A stretch of 38,527 bases of DNA from Kribbella turkmenica. Lineage in GTDB: Bacteria; Actinomycetota; Actinomycetes; Propionibacteriales; Kribbellaceae. The stretch lies in NCBI RefSeq assembly GCF_004348725.1, contig NZ_SMKR01000058.1, positions 1 through 38,527 on the forward strand, read 5' to 3'. Positions 14,102-21,885 of the stretch are shown in pieces. Under the pieces are notes generated by a model that worked only from the letters and a program-made list of their open reading frames with translations, did not search any database and was not told where the DNA came from. Numbering within the stretch: position 1 is the first letter of the stretch; every line of letters begins with the position of its first letter. The translations under genes and the position numbers were made by a program.

Positions 14102-16474
14102 GTGCAACAGATCGACGCCACCCCGCTGAGCGACGAGGAGTTGCAGGGCCTCGATGCGTACTGGCGGGCAGCGAACTATCTGTCCGTGGGACAGATCTAC
14201 CTGCTCGACAACCCCTTGCTGGGGGAGCCGCTGCGTCCGGAGCACATCAAACCGCGGCTGCTCGGACACTGGGGTACGACGCCCGGCCTCAACCTGGTCT
14301 ACGCCCACCTGAACCGGGTGATCCGGCAGCGCCGGCGCGAGTTCCTGTGCGTGATCGGGCCCGGCCACGGGGGTCCGGCGATCGTGGCCAACACCTGGCT
14401 CGAGGGCAGCTGGACCGAGGCGTACCCGAACACGACCCAGGACGAGCAGGGGATGGGCCGGCTGTTCAAGCAGTTCTCGTTCCCCGGCGGCGTCCCCAGT
14501 CACGTCGCCGCCGACGTCCCCGGGTCGATCAACGAGGGCGGCGAGCTGGGCTACTCGCTGAGTCACGCGTACGGCGCGGCCGCCGACAACCCAGGCCTGG
14601 TCGTCGCCTGCGTGGTCGGCGACGGTGAGGCCGAGACCGGCCCGCTCGCGACCTCGTGGCACTCGAACAAGTTCCTCGATCCGGTCCGTGACGGCGCCGT
14701 GCTGCCGATCCTGCACCTCAACGGCTACAAGATCGCCAACCCGGCCCTGCTCGCGCGCATCGGCGACGAGGAGCTGACCGCGCTGCTGCAGGGCTACGGC
14801 CACGAGCCGTACCTGGTCGAGGGCTCCGACCCGGCGACCGTCCACCAGGCGATGGCCGCCGCGCTGGACCACTGCCTCGACCGGATCGACGAGATCCAGC
14901 TGGAGGCGCGCTCGTCGCCCGAGCGGCCGGCGCGCGCGGCCTGGCCGATGATCGTGCTGAAGACGCCGAAGGGCTGGACGGGTCCGCACACGGTCGACGA
15001 CCTACCGGTGGAGGACACCTGGCGGTCACACCAGGTGCCGCTGTCCGGCGTACGGACGAACGAGGAGCACCTGCGGCAGCTCGAGTCCTGGTTGCGCAGC
15101 TACCGGCCGGAGGAGCTGTTCGACAACGACGGCCGGCCGGTCGAACGGTTGCTGGAGTTCGCGCCCGGTCCGGACTTGCGGATGGGATCGAGCCCGCATG
15201 CCAACGGCGGCATGCTGGCGCGTGACCTGGAGCTGCCTCCGGTCGAGGAGTACGCCGTACCGGTGAAGCGGCCCGGGGCGGAGGACGGCGAGCCGACGAA
15301 GGTGTTCGCGGCGTACCTGCGGGACGCCTTCCGATTGAACGCCGAGTACAACAACCTCCGGCTTTTCGGTCCGGACGAGACCGAGTCGAACCGGCTGAGC
15401 GCCGTCTACGAGGCGACCGACAAGGCCTGGCTGGGCGACCGGCGGGCCACCGACGAGAACCTGGCCCCCGACGGCCGGGTGCTGGAGATGCTCAGCGAGC
15501 ACACCTGTCAGGGCTGGTTGGAGGGATACCTGCTCACCGGCAGGCACGGGTTGTTCTCGTCGTACGAGGCGTTCGTGCACATCGTCGACTCGATGGTCAA
15601 CCAGCACGCGAAGTGGCTGAAGACGATCAACCGGCTCGACTGGCGGCGTCCCGTCCCGTCGCTGAACTACCTGCTCACCTCGCACGTGTGGCGGCAGGAC
15701 CACAACGGGTTCTCGCACCAGGACCCCGGGTTCATCGACCACGTGGTGAACAAGAAGGCCGAGGTCGTCCGGGTGTACCTGCCGCCGGACGCGAACACGC
15801 TGCTGTCGACCATGGACCACTGCCTGCGGACCCGGAACTACATCAACGTCGTCGTCGCCGGCAAACAACCGCAGCCGAACTGGCTCGACTGGGAGTCGGC
15901 CGCACTGCATTGTGCCCGCGGCATCGGGGTCTGGGACTTCGCCAGCAACGACGAGGGCGACCCGGACGTCGTGATGGCCTGCGCCGGCGACGTACCGACG
16001 CTGGAGACGATAGCCGCCGTCGACCTGCTGCGGGAGCACCTGCCCGGGCTCAGGATCCGGGTCGTCAACGTGGTCGACCTGATGCGCCTGCAGGACTCGA
16101 CCGAGCACCCGCACGGGCTCTCGGACGCCGAGTTCGACGCGTTGTTCACCACCGACAAGCCGGTGATGTTCGCGTACCACGGCTACCCGTGGCTGATCCA
16201 CCGGCTCACCTACCGCCGGCGCGGACACGACAACCTGCACGTTCGCGGCTACATCGAGGAAGGTACGACGACCACGCCGTTCGACATGGTGGTGCTGAAC
16301 AACCTGGACCGCTACCACTTGGCGATGGACGTGATCGACCGGGTGCCGTCGCTGGGCACGCGGGCGGTGGCGACCCGGCAGTACTTCGCGGACCAGCGGG
16401 TGCGGCATCGCGCGCACGTCACCAAGTACGGCGAGGACCTGCCGGAGGTCCGGGAGTGGCGCTGGACCTCGTGA
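14102..16474 (+). CDS. Xylulose-5-phosphate / fructose-6-phosphate phosphoketolase
   Basis: 790 residues, the normal family length. This ThDP enzyme splits xylulose-5-P (and often fructose-6-P) with phosphate to acetyl-phosphate plus glyceraldehyde-3-P (or erythrose-4-P). Seen: [11 protein letters not shown] (55-65), GPGHGGPAI (86-94), the ThDP motif GDGEAETGP (173-181) and later [17 protein letters not shown] and [21 protein letters not shown] 14102 has GGAGG 6 nt upstream. Last gene of the operon that begins at the SigB-type promoter 12540; it may supply acetyl-phosphate under stress without glycolytic ATP investment. It ends 3 bp before the convergent sigma factor gene. Confidence 0.95.
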   Translation: MQQIDATPLSDEELQGLDAYWRAANYLSVGQIYLLDNPLLGEPLRPEHIKPRLLGHWGTTPGLNLVYAHLNRVIRQRRREFLCVIGPGHGGPAIVANTWLEGSWTEAYPNTTQDEQGMGRLFKQFSFPGGVPSHVAADVPGSINEGGELGYSLSHAYGAAADNPGLVVACVVGDGEAETGPLATSWHSNKFLDPVRDGAVLPILHLNGYKIANPALLARIGDEELTALLQGYGHEPYLVEGSDPATVHQAMAAALDHCLDRIDEIQLEARSSPERPARAAWPMIVLKTPKGWTGPHTVDDLPVEDTWRSHQVPLSGVRTNEEHLRQLESWLRSYRPEELFDNDGRPVERLLEFAPGPDLRMGSSPHANGGMLARDLELPPVEEYAVPVKRPGAEDGEPTKVFAAYLRDAFRLNAEYNNLRLFGPDETESNRLSAVYEATDKAWLGDRRATDENLAPDGRVLEMLSEHTCQGWLEGYLLTGRHGLFSSYEAFVHIVDSMVNQHAKWLKTINRLDWRRPVPSLNYLLTSHVWRQDHNGFSHQDPGFIDHVVNKKAEVVRVYLPPDANTLLSTMDHCLRTRNYINVVVAGKQPQPNWLDWESAALHCARGIGVWDFASNDEGDPDVVMACAGDVPTLETIAAVDLLREHLPGLRIRVVNVVDLMRLQDSTEHPHGLSDAEFDALFTTDKPVMFAYHGYPWLIHRLTYRRRGHDNLHVRGYIEEGTTTTPFDMVVLNNLDRYHLAMDVIDRVPSLGTRAVATRQYFADQRVRHRAHVTKYGEDLPEVREWRWTS

Positions 16475-16477
16475 TGC

Positions 16478-17338
16478 CTACTGAGCCTTGATCCGTGGAT
16501 CGGCGAGGCTGGTGCGGAGCTGGTCGAGGATGCCGCGGAGCAGCCGGGAGACCTGCATCTGGCTGACGCCGAGCTCGTTGCCGATCTCCTCCTGCGTCAG
16601 GCCGTTGCAGAACCGCAGTTCGAGAATCTGCTTGTCCCGGTCGCCCAGCGAGGCGACGGCCGGCGTCAGGGTCTGCACGTTCTCGACCAGTTCGTAGCCG
16701 TCCTCGGCGTCGGCGACCGTGTCCAGCAGGCTGGTGCCGCCCTCGGCCGAACCGGGCGCATCCAGTGACAGCGTGGTGAAACAGCCGCGCACCGACGTGG
16801 CCTCGAGCACTTCGTCGGCTTCGGTCCCGAGCGCCTCGGCGGTCTCCTGCTCGCTCGGGAGGTGCCCGAGTCGCTGGGTGAGCTCGGACTCGGCGGCCGC
16901 GATCGAGCCCTGCATCTCCTGGACCCGGCGTGGTGGCCGCACGGTCCAGGCGCAGTCGCGGAAGTACCGCTTCAGCTCGCCCCGGATCGTCGGTACGGCG
17001 TACGACAGGAAGGCCGTGGAGGCGTCCAGCCGGTAGCCGTTGGCCGCCTTGACCAGACCGAGGTAGGCGACCTGCTCGAGGTCGTCCGGGTCCACGCCCT
17101 TGCTGCGGTAGCGAGAGGCGATCGAGCGCGCGACCGGTGCGTTCAGGATGACGACTTCGTCGAGCAGTTCCTGGTGCCGCGGGTCGGGCGTGCGGTCGGC
17201 TTCGATCAGCAGTTCCTGCGTGGTGTCGGCGACGCGCTGCTTCGAGTCGGCAGTACTGACAGGTGCGATCGTCACGGGAGAAACCTCGTCGGGGTCGTCC
17301 TGCGGCGTGGCATCAAGGCTGAACCACTCAGTCCCCAC
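16478..17338 (-). CDS. RNA polymerase sigma factor, SigB/SigF/SigG family
   Basis: 286 residues from GTG 17338. Region 2 is clear: NAPVARSIASRYRSKGVDPD (66-85), DLEQVAYLGLVKAANGY (86-102), FLSYAVPTIRGELKRYFRD (110-128), then WTVRPPRRVQE of region 2.4/3. Region 4.2 ends with the helix-turn-helix LTQEEIGNELGVSQMQVSRL (247-266). This is the general-stress sigma type of actinomycetes, which recognises GNNT/GGGTA promoters; such a promoter lies at 12540. No anti-sigma or anti-anti-sigma gene is adjacent. The start is uncertain because the open frame continues upstream without a good ATG and no strong Shine-Dalgarno is visible. Divergent from udgX with 70 bp between. Confidence 0.88.
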   Translation of the reverse strand: MGTEWFSLDATPQDDPDEVSPVTIAPVSTADSKQRVADTTQELLIEADRTPDPRHQELLDEVVILNAPVARSIASRYRSKGVDPDDLEQVAYLGLVKAANGYRLDASTAFLSYAVPTIRGELKRYFRDCAWTVRPPRRVQEMQGSIAAAESELTQRLGHLPSEQETAEALGTEADEVLEATSVRGCFTTLSLDAPGSAEGGTSLLDTVADAEDGYELVENVQTLTPAVASLGDRDKQILELRFCNGLTQEEIGNELGVSQMQVSRLLRGILDQLRTSLADPRIKAQ

Positions 17339-17408
17339 CAGATCAAACTCGGCGGTCGCTTTCAACCCCTGAGGTGTTACAGCTGTTTGAACTGGGAACC
17401 GGCCGATC

Positions 17409-18026
17409 GTGGACAAGTTCACCGGCGCGGCCGAGTGGGTGCCGCACGACGGCGGTCTGAAGAAGCTCACCGCCGCGCTGCCAGAGTGCCGCGGCTGCGA
17501 CCTCTACCAGTACGCCGAACGCGTTGTTCCCGGAGAAGGTCCGGCCCGGGCGCGGATGATGTTGATCGGTGAACAACCCGGTGACGTCGAGGACAAGGAA
17601 GGACACGTCTTCGTCGGGCCGGCCGGACGCCTGCTGGACAAGGCGTTGGCCGAGGTCGGGATCGACCGGTCGGACGTGTTCCTGACCAACGCTGTCAAAC
17701 ACTTCCGGTTCGAGCGCCAAGGTAAACGCCGGATTCACAAGACGCCCGGCGCGGGGCACATCGGCGCCTGCCATCCCTGGCTGGATCGCGAACTGGAGAT
17801 CGTCCGGCCGTCGATAGTCGTCGTGCTCGGCGCGGTCGCCGCCCGGGCAGTCTTCGGAACCGGGTTCAAGGTCACGGAACAACGAGGGCTGCCGCAGGTC
17901 CTCCGGGACGGGACGGCCGCGATCGCGACCGTCCATCCGTCCTCGGTGGTCCGCTCCCGCGAGTACCGCCGCGACTTCGACCTCTTCGTGCACGACCTCC
18001 GTGCCGCCCTCGCGCAGTTGACGTGA
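17409..18026 (+). CDS. udgX: UdgX-type uracil-DNA glycosylase (covalent uracil-DNA binder)
   Basis: A 205-residue family-4-like uracil-DNA glycosylase of the UdgX subgroup. Motif A is GEQPGD (54-59) within the conserved EDKEGHVFVGPAGRLLDKAL; the UdgX-specific loop KRRIH is at 106-110, and its His110 corresponds to the histidine that, in the mycobacterial enzyme, attacks the abasic sugar and stays covalently bound. Motif with HPSS (176-179) is also present. Cys27, Cys30 and Cys121 are the visible iron-sulfur cluster cysteines. GTG 17409, weak ribosome site. Divergent from the stress sigma factor and two genes away from the AlkX-like glycosylase. Confidence 0.92.
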   Translation: MDKFTGAAEWVPHDGGLKKLTAALPECRGCDLYQYAERVVPGEGPARARMMLIGEQPGDVEDKEGHVFVGPAGRLLDKALAEVGIDRSDVFLTNAVKHFRFERQGKRRIHKTPGAGHIGACHPWLDRELEIVRPSIVVVLGAVAARAVFGTGFKVTEQRGLPQVLRDGTAAIATVHPSSVVRSREYRRDFDLFVHDLRAALAQLT

Positions 18027-18038
18027 CAGCGCGGAGTT

Positions 18039-19001
18039 TCAGGAGATCCGGCGCAGTTCGGGCAGGACCTCGGTGCGGTAGAGGTTCATCATGTCGACCG
18101 AGTGCGGCCCCATGTTCGCCACGTAGATCTCGTCGAAGCCCGCCTCGACGTACGGCTTGAACGCCTGCACGTGCGCGTCCGCCTTCGGTCCCGCGGCCAC
18201 GGACTGGGCGGTCGACTCCTTGGTCACCAGTTCGCTGGCCTGTTCGAAGTGGCGCGGCGACGGCAGCACCTGGGACAGTTCGCCCGGGAGACCGGAGTTC
18301 CGCCAGATCCGGTGCGCCTGCTCGATGCCCTCTTCCTCGGTCGGCGCGTAGCTGACCTTGAACCCGACCTGGGCCGGCTTGTCGCCGCCGCCGTTGTCCC
18401 GGAACCGCTTCAGCAGGTCGGCGTCCGGCGACGTGGTGATGTACCCGTCCGCGATCCGCGCCGCGACGTCGGTCGCCTCCGGGCCGAACCCGGACATGTA
18501 GATCGGCAGCGGTGTCTCCGGCCGGGTGTAGATCCGGGCGGTGTCGACGGTGTAGTGCTTGCCGTGGTGGTTGACGAAGCCGTCCTCGGTCCACAGCCGC
18601 CGCATGATCTCGACCGCTTCCTCGAGCATCTCCAGCCGGACGTCGACCGTCGGCCAGACGCTGCCGAGGATGTGCTCGTTGAGGGCCTCGCCGCTGCCGA
18701 TGCCGAGTGTGAACCGCCCGTTCAGCAGCACCGCGCTGGTGGCGGCCGCCTGCGCGATGATCGCCGGGTGGATCCGCACCGTCGGACAGGTGACCGCGGT
18801 TGTCACCGGCAGCTCGCAGACCTGGGAGATGGCCCCGATGGTCGACCAGACGAACGCGCTTTCGCCCTGCTCGTCGTTCCAGGGGTGGAAGTGGTCGCTG
18901 ATCCACAGGGCGTCGAACCCGGCCTCCTCCGCGAGCCGGGCCTGCTGGATCAGCTGTGCCGGCGTGTACTCCTCACTGGACAGGAAGTATCCGATCTTCA
19001 C
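18039..19001 (-). CDS. LLM-class F420-dependent oxidoreductase (G6PD-like subfamily)
   Basis: 320 residues, a luciferase-like TIM-barrel protein that uses coenzyme F420. It begins KIGYFLSSEEYTPAQLIQQA, with WISDHFHPWNDEQGESAFVW (F420-binding His region), TLGIGSGEALNEHI and SGFGPEATDVAARIADGYIT, all typical of the F420 G6PD-like subfamily; the true substrate is unknown. GGGAG lies 5 nt before GTG 19001, which I prefer over ATG 19019, six codons upstream. It converges with udgX (12 bp apart) and lies downstream of the AlkX gene on the same strand with 56 bp between, so they may share a transcript. Confidence 0.88.
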   Translation of the reverse strand: MKIGYFLSSEEYTPAQLIQQARLAEEAGFDALWISDHFHPWNDEQGESAFVWSTIGAISQVCELPVTTAVTCPTVRIHPAIIAQAAATSAVLLNGRFTLGIGSGEALNEHILGSVWPTVDVRLEMLEEAVEIMRRLWTEDGFVNHHGKHYTVDTARIYTRPETPLPIYMSGFGPEATDVAARIADGYITTSPDADLLKRFRDNGGGDKPAQVGFKVSYAPTEEEGIEQAHRIWRNSGLPGELSQVLPSPRHFEQASELVTKESTAQSVAAGPKADAHVQAFKPYVEAGFDEIYVANMGPHSVDMMNLYRTEVLPELRRIS

Positions 19002-19057
19002 CACGTCTCCCGAGTGCATCGACTGCAGTGCCTGCCCGGTGCCCCGCTGCCGCCGCC

Positions 19058-20356
19058 CTATGCACCGCGCAGCGCTTTGCCGAGATCGCTGTCCGCGGTC
19101 ACCGACACGCGGTCGAGCTCGAGCCAGGACGCCATCAGGGCGAGCTCGGCCGCCAGCGGCTCGACCACCTCGGCCACGGGCACGCCGTCCTCCGCGGTGA
19201 CGGTCGGGACGACCAGGGCGGAACTCCTCCGGTCCGCCTTCAGATCGACCCGGGCGACCAATCGGTCACCGAGCAGGAACGGCAACACGTAGTAGCCGTG
19301 CACCCGCTGCGCGGCCGGCGTGTAGATGCTGATCCGGTAGAAGAACCCGAACAGCCGATGGGTCCGGTCCCGGTTCCAGATCAGCGTGTCGAACGGCGAC
19401 AGCAGGGCCCGCGCGTCGACCGGCCGGTCCTCCGCCCCGGACCACAGGTAGCTCTGCTGCGGTACGCCGTCGACGCGCACCGGAACGAGATCGCCGGCAT
19501 CGACGAGGTCACCGATCACCTGCCGGGCGGTTGCTAGAGGCAACGGAAAGTGCGCCGTTCCGCCGCGGCCGCAGAGTTCCCGCGCGGTGGCCACGCCGAG
19601 CCCGCGGGCCGCGATCCGGACCAGCTCGCGTCGGGCCTCGTCCGCACCGATCTCGGGTTCGCGCAGGACGGCGTCGGGCAGCACCCGTTCGGTGAGGTCG
19701 TAGCGTCGTTCGAAGTTCCGGCGGCCGGCGATCGTCACCCGCCCGGCGCAGTACAGGTACTCGATCGCGATCTTCGCGTCCTGCCAGTTCCACATCGTTC
19801 CGGTGGACGGGTCCGGGTCCGGGTCGGTCCGCTTCCGCCGTACGCCGTCCGGGCTCGCCTGGCCGGCCGTCACCGGTCCGCGGTCGGTGACCAAGGCCAG
19901 CACGTCGTCGACGTACCCAGGCCGTTCGGTGGTCAGCCGGCGCATCCCGGTGACGACCGACCACGGCGCGGTGAGGTCCGGGCTGAGGTCGTCGGCCGTC
20001 CAGTCCTGCTGCTCGGCCGCCCGCATCCGCCAGCGGAACAAGGGGTAGCTGCTCAGCGGGATGAGGCTTGCCTTGTGGCCCCAGAAGTACTCGAACAGCT
20101 CCCGGTCGTCGGCTCCCCACGACATCCGGTCGAGGGTGGCGCGCGGGTATGGCCCGAGCCGGGCGAACAGCGGCAGGTAGTGCGAGCGGCAGACGACGTT
20201 CACCGAGTCGACCTGCAGTACGCCGATGCGCTCGAGGACCCGCCGGAGATGACGGGCGTCGACCCGGCCGGACGGCCGGGGATCGGCGAATCCCTGCGCG
20301 GTGAGCGCGATCCGGCGCGCCGTGTCGACCGGGATCGCCTCGCCGGTCGCAGCCAT
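19058..20356 (-). CDS. YcaQ/AlkX-type winged-helix DNA glycosylase
   Basis: 432 residues, HTH_42 (YcaQ/AlkX/AlkZ) superfamily. These enzymes excise bulky N-alkyl adducts and unhook interstrand crosslinks. The catalytic segment reads GVLQVDSVNVV, i.e. Gln48-x-Asp50, the QxD form of AlkX rather than the QxQ form of the azinomycin-resistance enzyme AlkZ. Other family marks: ELFEYFWGHKASLIPLSSYP and LLSPFDTLIWNRDRTHRLFG. ATG 20356 is preceded by TAGTTT with a 6-nt gap and no Shine-Dalgarno, consistent with a leaderless mRNA. Broad alkyl/crosslink repair is known for E. coli YcaQ; here it is inferred. Confidence 0.88.
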   Translation of the reverse strand: MAATGEAIPVDTARRIALTAQGFADPRPSGRVDARHLRRVLERIGVLQVDSVNVVCRSHYLPLFARLGPYPRATLDRMSWGADDRELFEYFWGHKASLIPLSSYPLFRWRMRAAEQQDWTADDLSPDLTAPWSVVTGMRRLTTERPGYVDDVLALVTDRGPVTAGQASPDGVRRKRTDPDPDPSTGTMWNWQDAKIAIEYLYCAGRVTIAGRRNFERRYDLTERVLPDAVLREPEIGADEARRELVRIAARGLGVATARELCGRGGTAHFPLPLATARQVIGDLVDAGDLVPVRVDGVPQQSYLWSGAEDRPVDARALLSPFDTLIWNRDRTHRLFGFFYRISIYTPAAQRVHGYYVLPFLLGDRLVARVDLKADRRSSALVVPTVTAEDGVPVAEVVEPLAAELALMASWLELDRVSVTADSDLGKALRGA

Positions 20357-20365
20357 GGACCGAAA

Positions 20366-20491
20366 CTACCGCGCCTGTTGGGTCAGCACGATGCGGAGCA
20401 GGACGACGACCACCGTGATCGGTGCGGCCGCGGGCAGGTGCTCGCCCATCAGCAGCACCGACCGGACCAGCGTCAGCAACGCTGTGCGAGC
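20366..20491 (-). pseudogene. 3' remnant of an EamA (DMT) transporter gene
   Basis: The minus strand reads as the last transmembrane unit of an EamA permease: LLTLVRSVLLMGEHLPAAAP followed by a valine-rich helix and the ending LTQQAR, then TAG at 20368-20366. EamA proteins end with a GExL loop and a final helix in this way. There is no start and an in-frame TGA at 20506-20504 closes the frame upstream, so only about 40 codons remain. It meets the remnant of a MocR-like gene on the other strand at about 20490. The TAG also supplies the -10 of the AlkX gene. Confidence 0.5.
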
Positions 20492-20658
20492 TGGAGATCC
20501 GGCTCAGCTACGTGGCGGCCGCGTCACCGGACGAGATCGTCCGTGGGGCCGCGCGGCTCCGACACCGCGTTGCGCCGGCTCAGTCGTCCGTGGCCGGACC
20601 CACAGCGCCGCCCCACGCGGGAGCTGCGTGGGACGACGTGGTGGGACCGATCAGGTGA
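20492..20658 (+). pseudogene. 3' remnant of a MocR/aminotransferase-fold gene
   Basis: The + strand encodes IRLSYVAAASPDEIVRGAAR, which matches the C-terminal pattern of class-I aminotransferase domains in MocR (GntR-type) regulators, then an unstructured tail to TGA 20656-20658. Nothing upstream in this frame resembles the missing aminotransferase body. With the EamA remnant, this looks like what is left of a divergent transporter/regulator pair after an internal deletion. It overlaps the end of the GPGG gene by 8 bp. Confidence 0.45.
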
Positions 20659-20794
20659 AGATGCTGACGCCGCCGGGACCGACCAGCAGGCCGATCACGA
20701 TCAGAGCGGCGCCCCACAGCAGCTGACCGCGGACGAGCGAGACGATCCCTGCGATGACGAGGATCGCCGCGATGATCCACAGGATGAGACCCAT
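20651..20794 (-). CDS. GPGG-motif small membrane protein
   Basis: 47 residues: a start MGLILWIIAAILVIAGIVSL, a short basic turn (VRGQ), a second hydrophobic helix and the terminal motif GPGGVSIF. This two-helix protein is common in high-GC actinomycetes and has no known function. ATG 20794 is preceded by GGAAG 6 nt upstream. It sits beside the AlkX and NIPSNAP genes; co-regulation cannot be read from the sequence. Confidence 0.8.
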   Translation of the reverse strand: MGLILWIIAAILVIAGIVSLVRGQLLWGAALIVIGLLVGPGGVSIFT

Positions 20795-20886
20795 GGTTCT
20801 TCCAATCTCTAGGGCCGGGCGGGGATGCCCGGCGGCTGTTCTCCCCGTGCTGCACCCCCAGTGCCCACTCCGCAAACCCTGATTCG

Positions 20887-20903
20887 CTGACAGCCACTGT
20901 CAG
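20887..20903. promoter_or_regulatory. Inverted repeat upstream of the NIPSNAP gene
   Basis: CTGACA and TGTCAG arms with a 5-bp spacer, followed directly by a tandem TTTGACTGG/TTGACTGG pair (20904-20920). It is 45 bp before ATG 20949 and 92 bp before the divergent GPGG start, so it is a candidate operator for either gene. Confidence 0.45.
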
Positions 20904-20948
20904 GTTTGACTGGTTGACTGGCCGTCGCCGGACCTTCAGGAGGAACCG

Positions 20949-21674
20949 ATGGACGAGTGTTGCGCGGTCGTGGACCTGCGCCAGTACACGCTGCACCCGG
21001 GGCAGCGTGACATCTTGGTCGACGTGTTCGACGAGTACTTCGTCGAGGGCCAGGAAGCGGCCGGCATGCACATCGTCGGCCAGTTCCGCGACCTGGACGA
21101 CCCGGACCGGTTCGTCTGGCTCCGTGGCTTCGCCGACCTCCGGTCGCGGGCTGACGCCCTGGCCGCCTTCTACAGCGGCCCGGTCTGGCGGGCGCACTCC
21201 GGTACGGCCAACCGGACGATGATCGACTCGGACAACGCCTTGCTGCTCAGGCCGATCGAGCTCCGCGACGGCTACCCGCGCCTCGACTCCCCGCGGGCCC
21301 CGATCGGTGCGACCTTCGTCCCGGACTCGGTGATCGCCGGAGCTGTCTGCCACCGGGGTGCACCGGGTGACGGCTTCGTCGAGTTCTTCACCGACCACGT
21401 TCTCCCGGCGCTGACCGCGAGTGGTGCGGAACCAGTGGCCGTGTTCGAGAGTTTGGTTGCCGAGAACAACTTTCCGGCGCTGCCGTTGCGCGACGAGGTG
21501 GTGCTGGCGTGGTTCGCCCGCTTCCCCGACGAGGCGGCGTACGACGATCATCGCCGGCGGCTCGCGGCGTCGCAGGTCTGGCAGCGCAAGGTCCTGCCCG
21601 AGCTCGTCTGCCGGTCGGCGAAGCCGGTGCAGGAGTTGCGGTTGCGGCCGACCGCGCGCTCGCAGTTCAGGTAG
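20949..21674 (+). CDS. NIPSNAP family protein
   Basis: 241 residues. The N-terminal domain (8-105) reads VVDLRQYTLHPGQRDILVD, EGQEAAGMHIVGQFRDLD and FYSGPVWRAHSGTANRTMID, a NIPSNAP/dimeric ferredoxin-like fold; the second half (about 120-230) is a more divergent repeat of the same fold. Bacterial NIPSNAP proteins have no settled function. ATG 20949 has AGGAGG 6 nt upstream. It stands alone, between an inverted repeat and a terminator-like hairpin. Confidence 0.82.
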   Translation: MDECCAVVDLRQYTLHPGQRDILVDVFDEYFVEGQEAAGMHIVGQFRDLDDPDRFVWLRGFADLRSRADALAAFYSGPVWRAHSGTANRTMIDSDNALLLRPIELRDGYPRLDSPRAPIGATFVPDSVIAGAVCHRGAPGDGFVEFFTDHVLPALTASGAEPVAVFESLVAENNFPALPLRDEVVLAWFARFPDEAAYDDHRRRLAASQVWQRKVLPELVCRSAKPVQELRLRPTARSQFR

Positions 21675-21705
21675 CTTCGCGCGGCCGCGATAAATCGCTT
21701 GCGCG

Positions 21706-21723
21706 GCCGGGCCGGCGCCCGGC
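21706..21723 (+). terminator. Terminator-like hairpin after the NIPSNAP gene
   Basis: GCCGGGC (21706-21712) pairs with GCCCGGC (21717-21723) around a 4-nt loop, 31 bp after the stop codon. There is no U-tract, as is common in actinomycetes. Confidence 0.5.
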
Positions 21724-21780
21724 ATCCTGAGTCGACCCGTGCGGCGACGAGCGCTGCCTGAACCTAAGGAGGGCTGACGG

Positions 21781-21885
21781 ATGGCCATCACTGTGCTGCG
21801 GCATGTCCGCATCAGTCCCACCTCACCGTTCAGGAGCACTCCGGATGTCTTCCGACGTCTTTCGTACCGATTCAGAACTCTCTGA
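21781..21885 (+). CDS. Short leader ORF overlapping the RIO kinase start
   Basis: ATG 21781 stands 8 nt after AAGGAGG, the strongest ribosome-binding site in the region. It opens a 34-codon frame (starts MAITVLRHVRISPTSPF, rich in Arg, Ser and Thr) ending at TGA 21883-21885. The frame overlaps the first 41 nt of the RIO kinase gene in another register, so ribosomes must terminate inside the kinase gene. It could be a regulatory leader peptide or a coupling device. No homologue is recognised; the sequence itself is unremarkable and expression is unproven. Confidence 0.45.
   Translation: MAITVLRHVRISPTSPFRSTPDVFRRLSYRFRTL

Noticed and set aside
15026..16417. Long minus-strand open frame inside the phosphoketolase gene
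   Set aside because: Shadow of a clearly coding gene with catalytic motifs on the other strand; no recognisable domain in the shadow.
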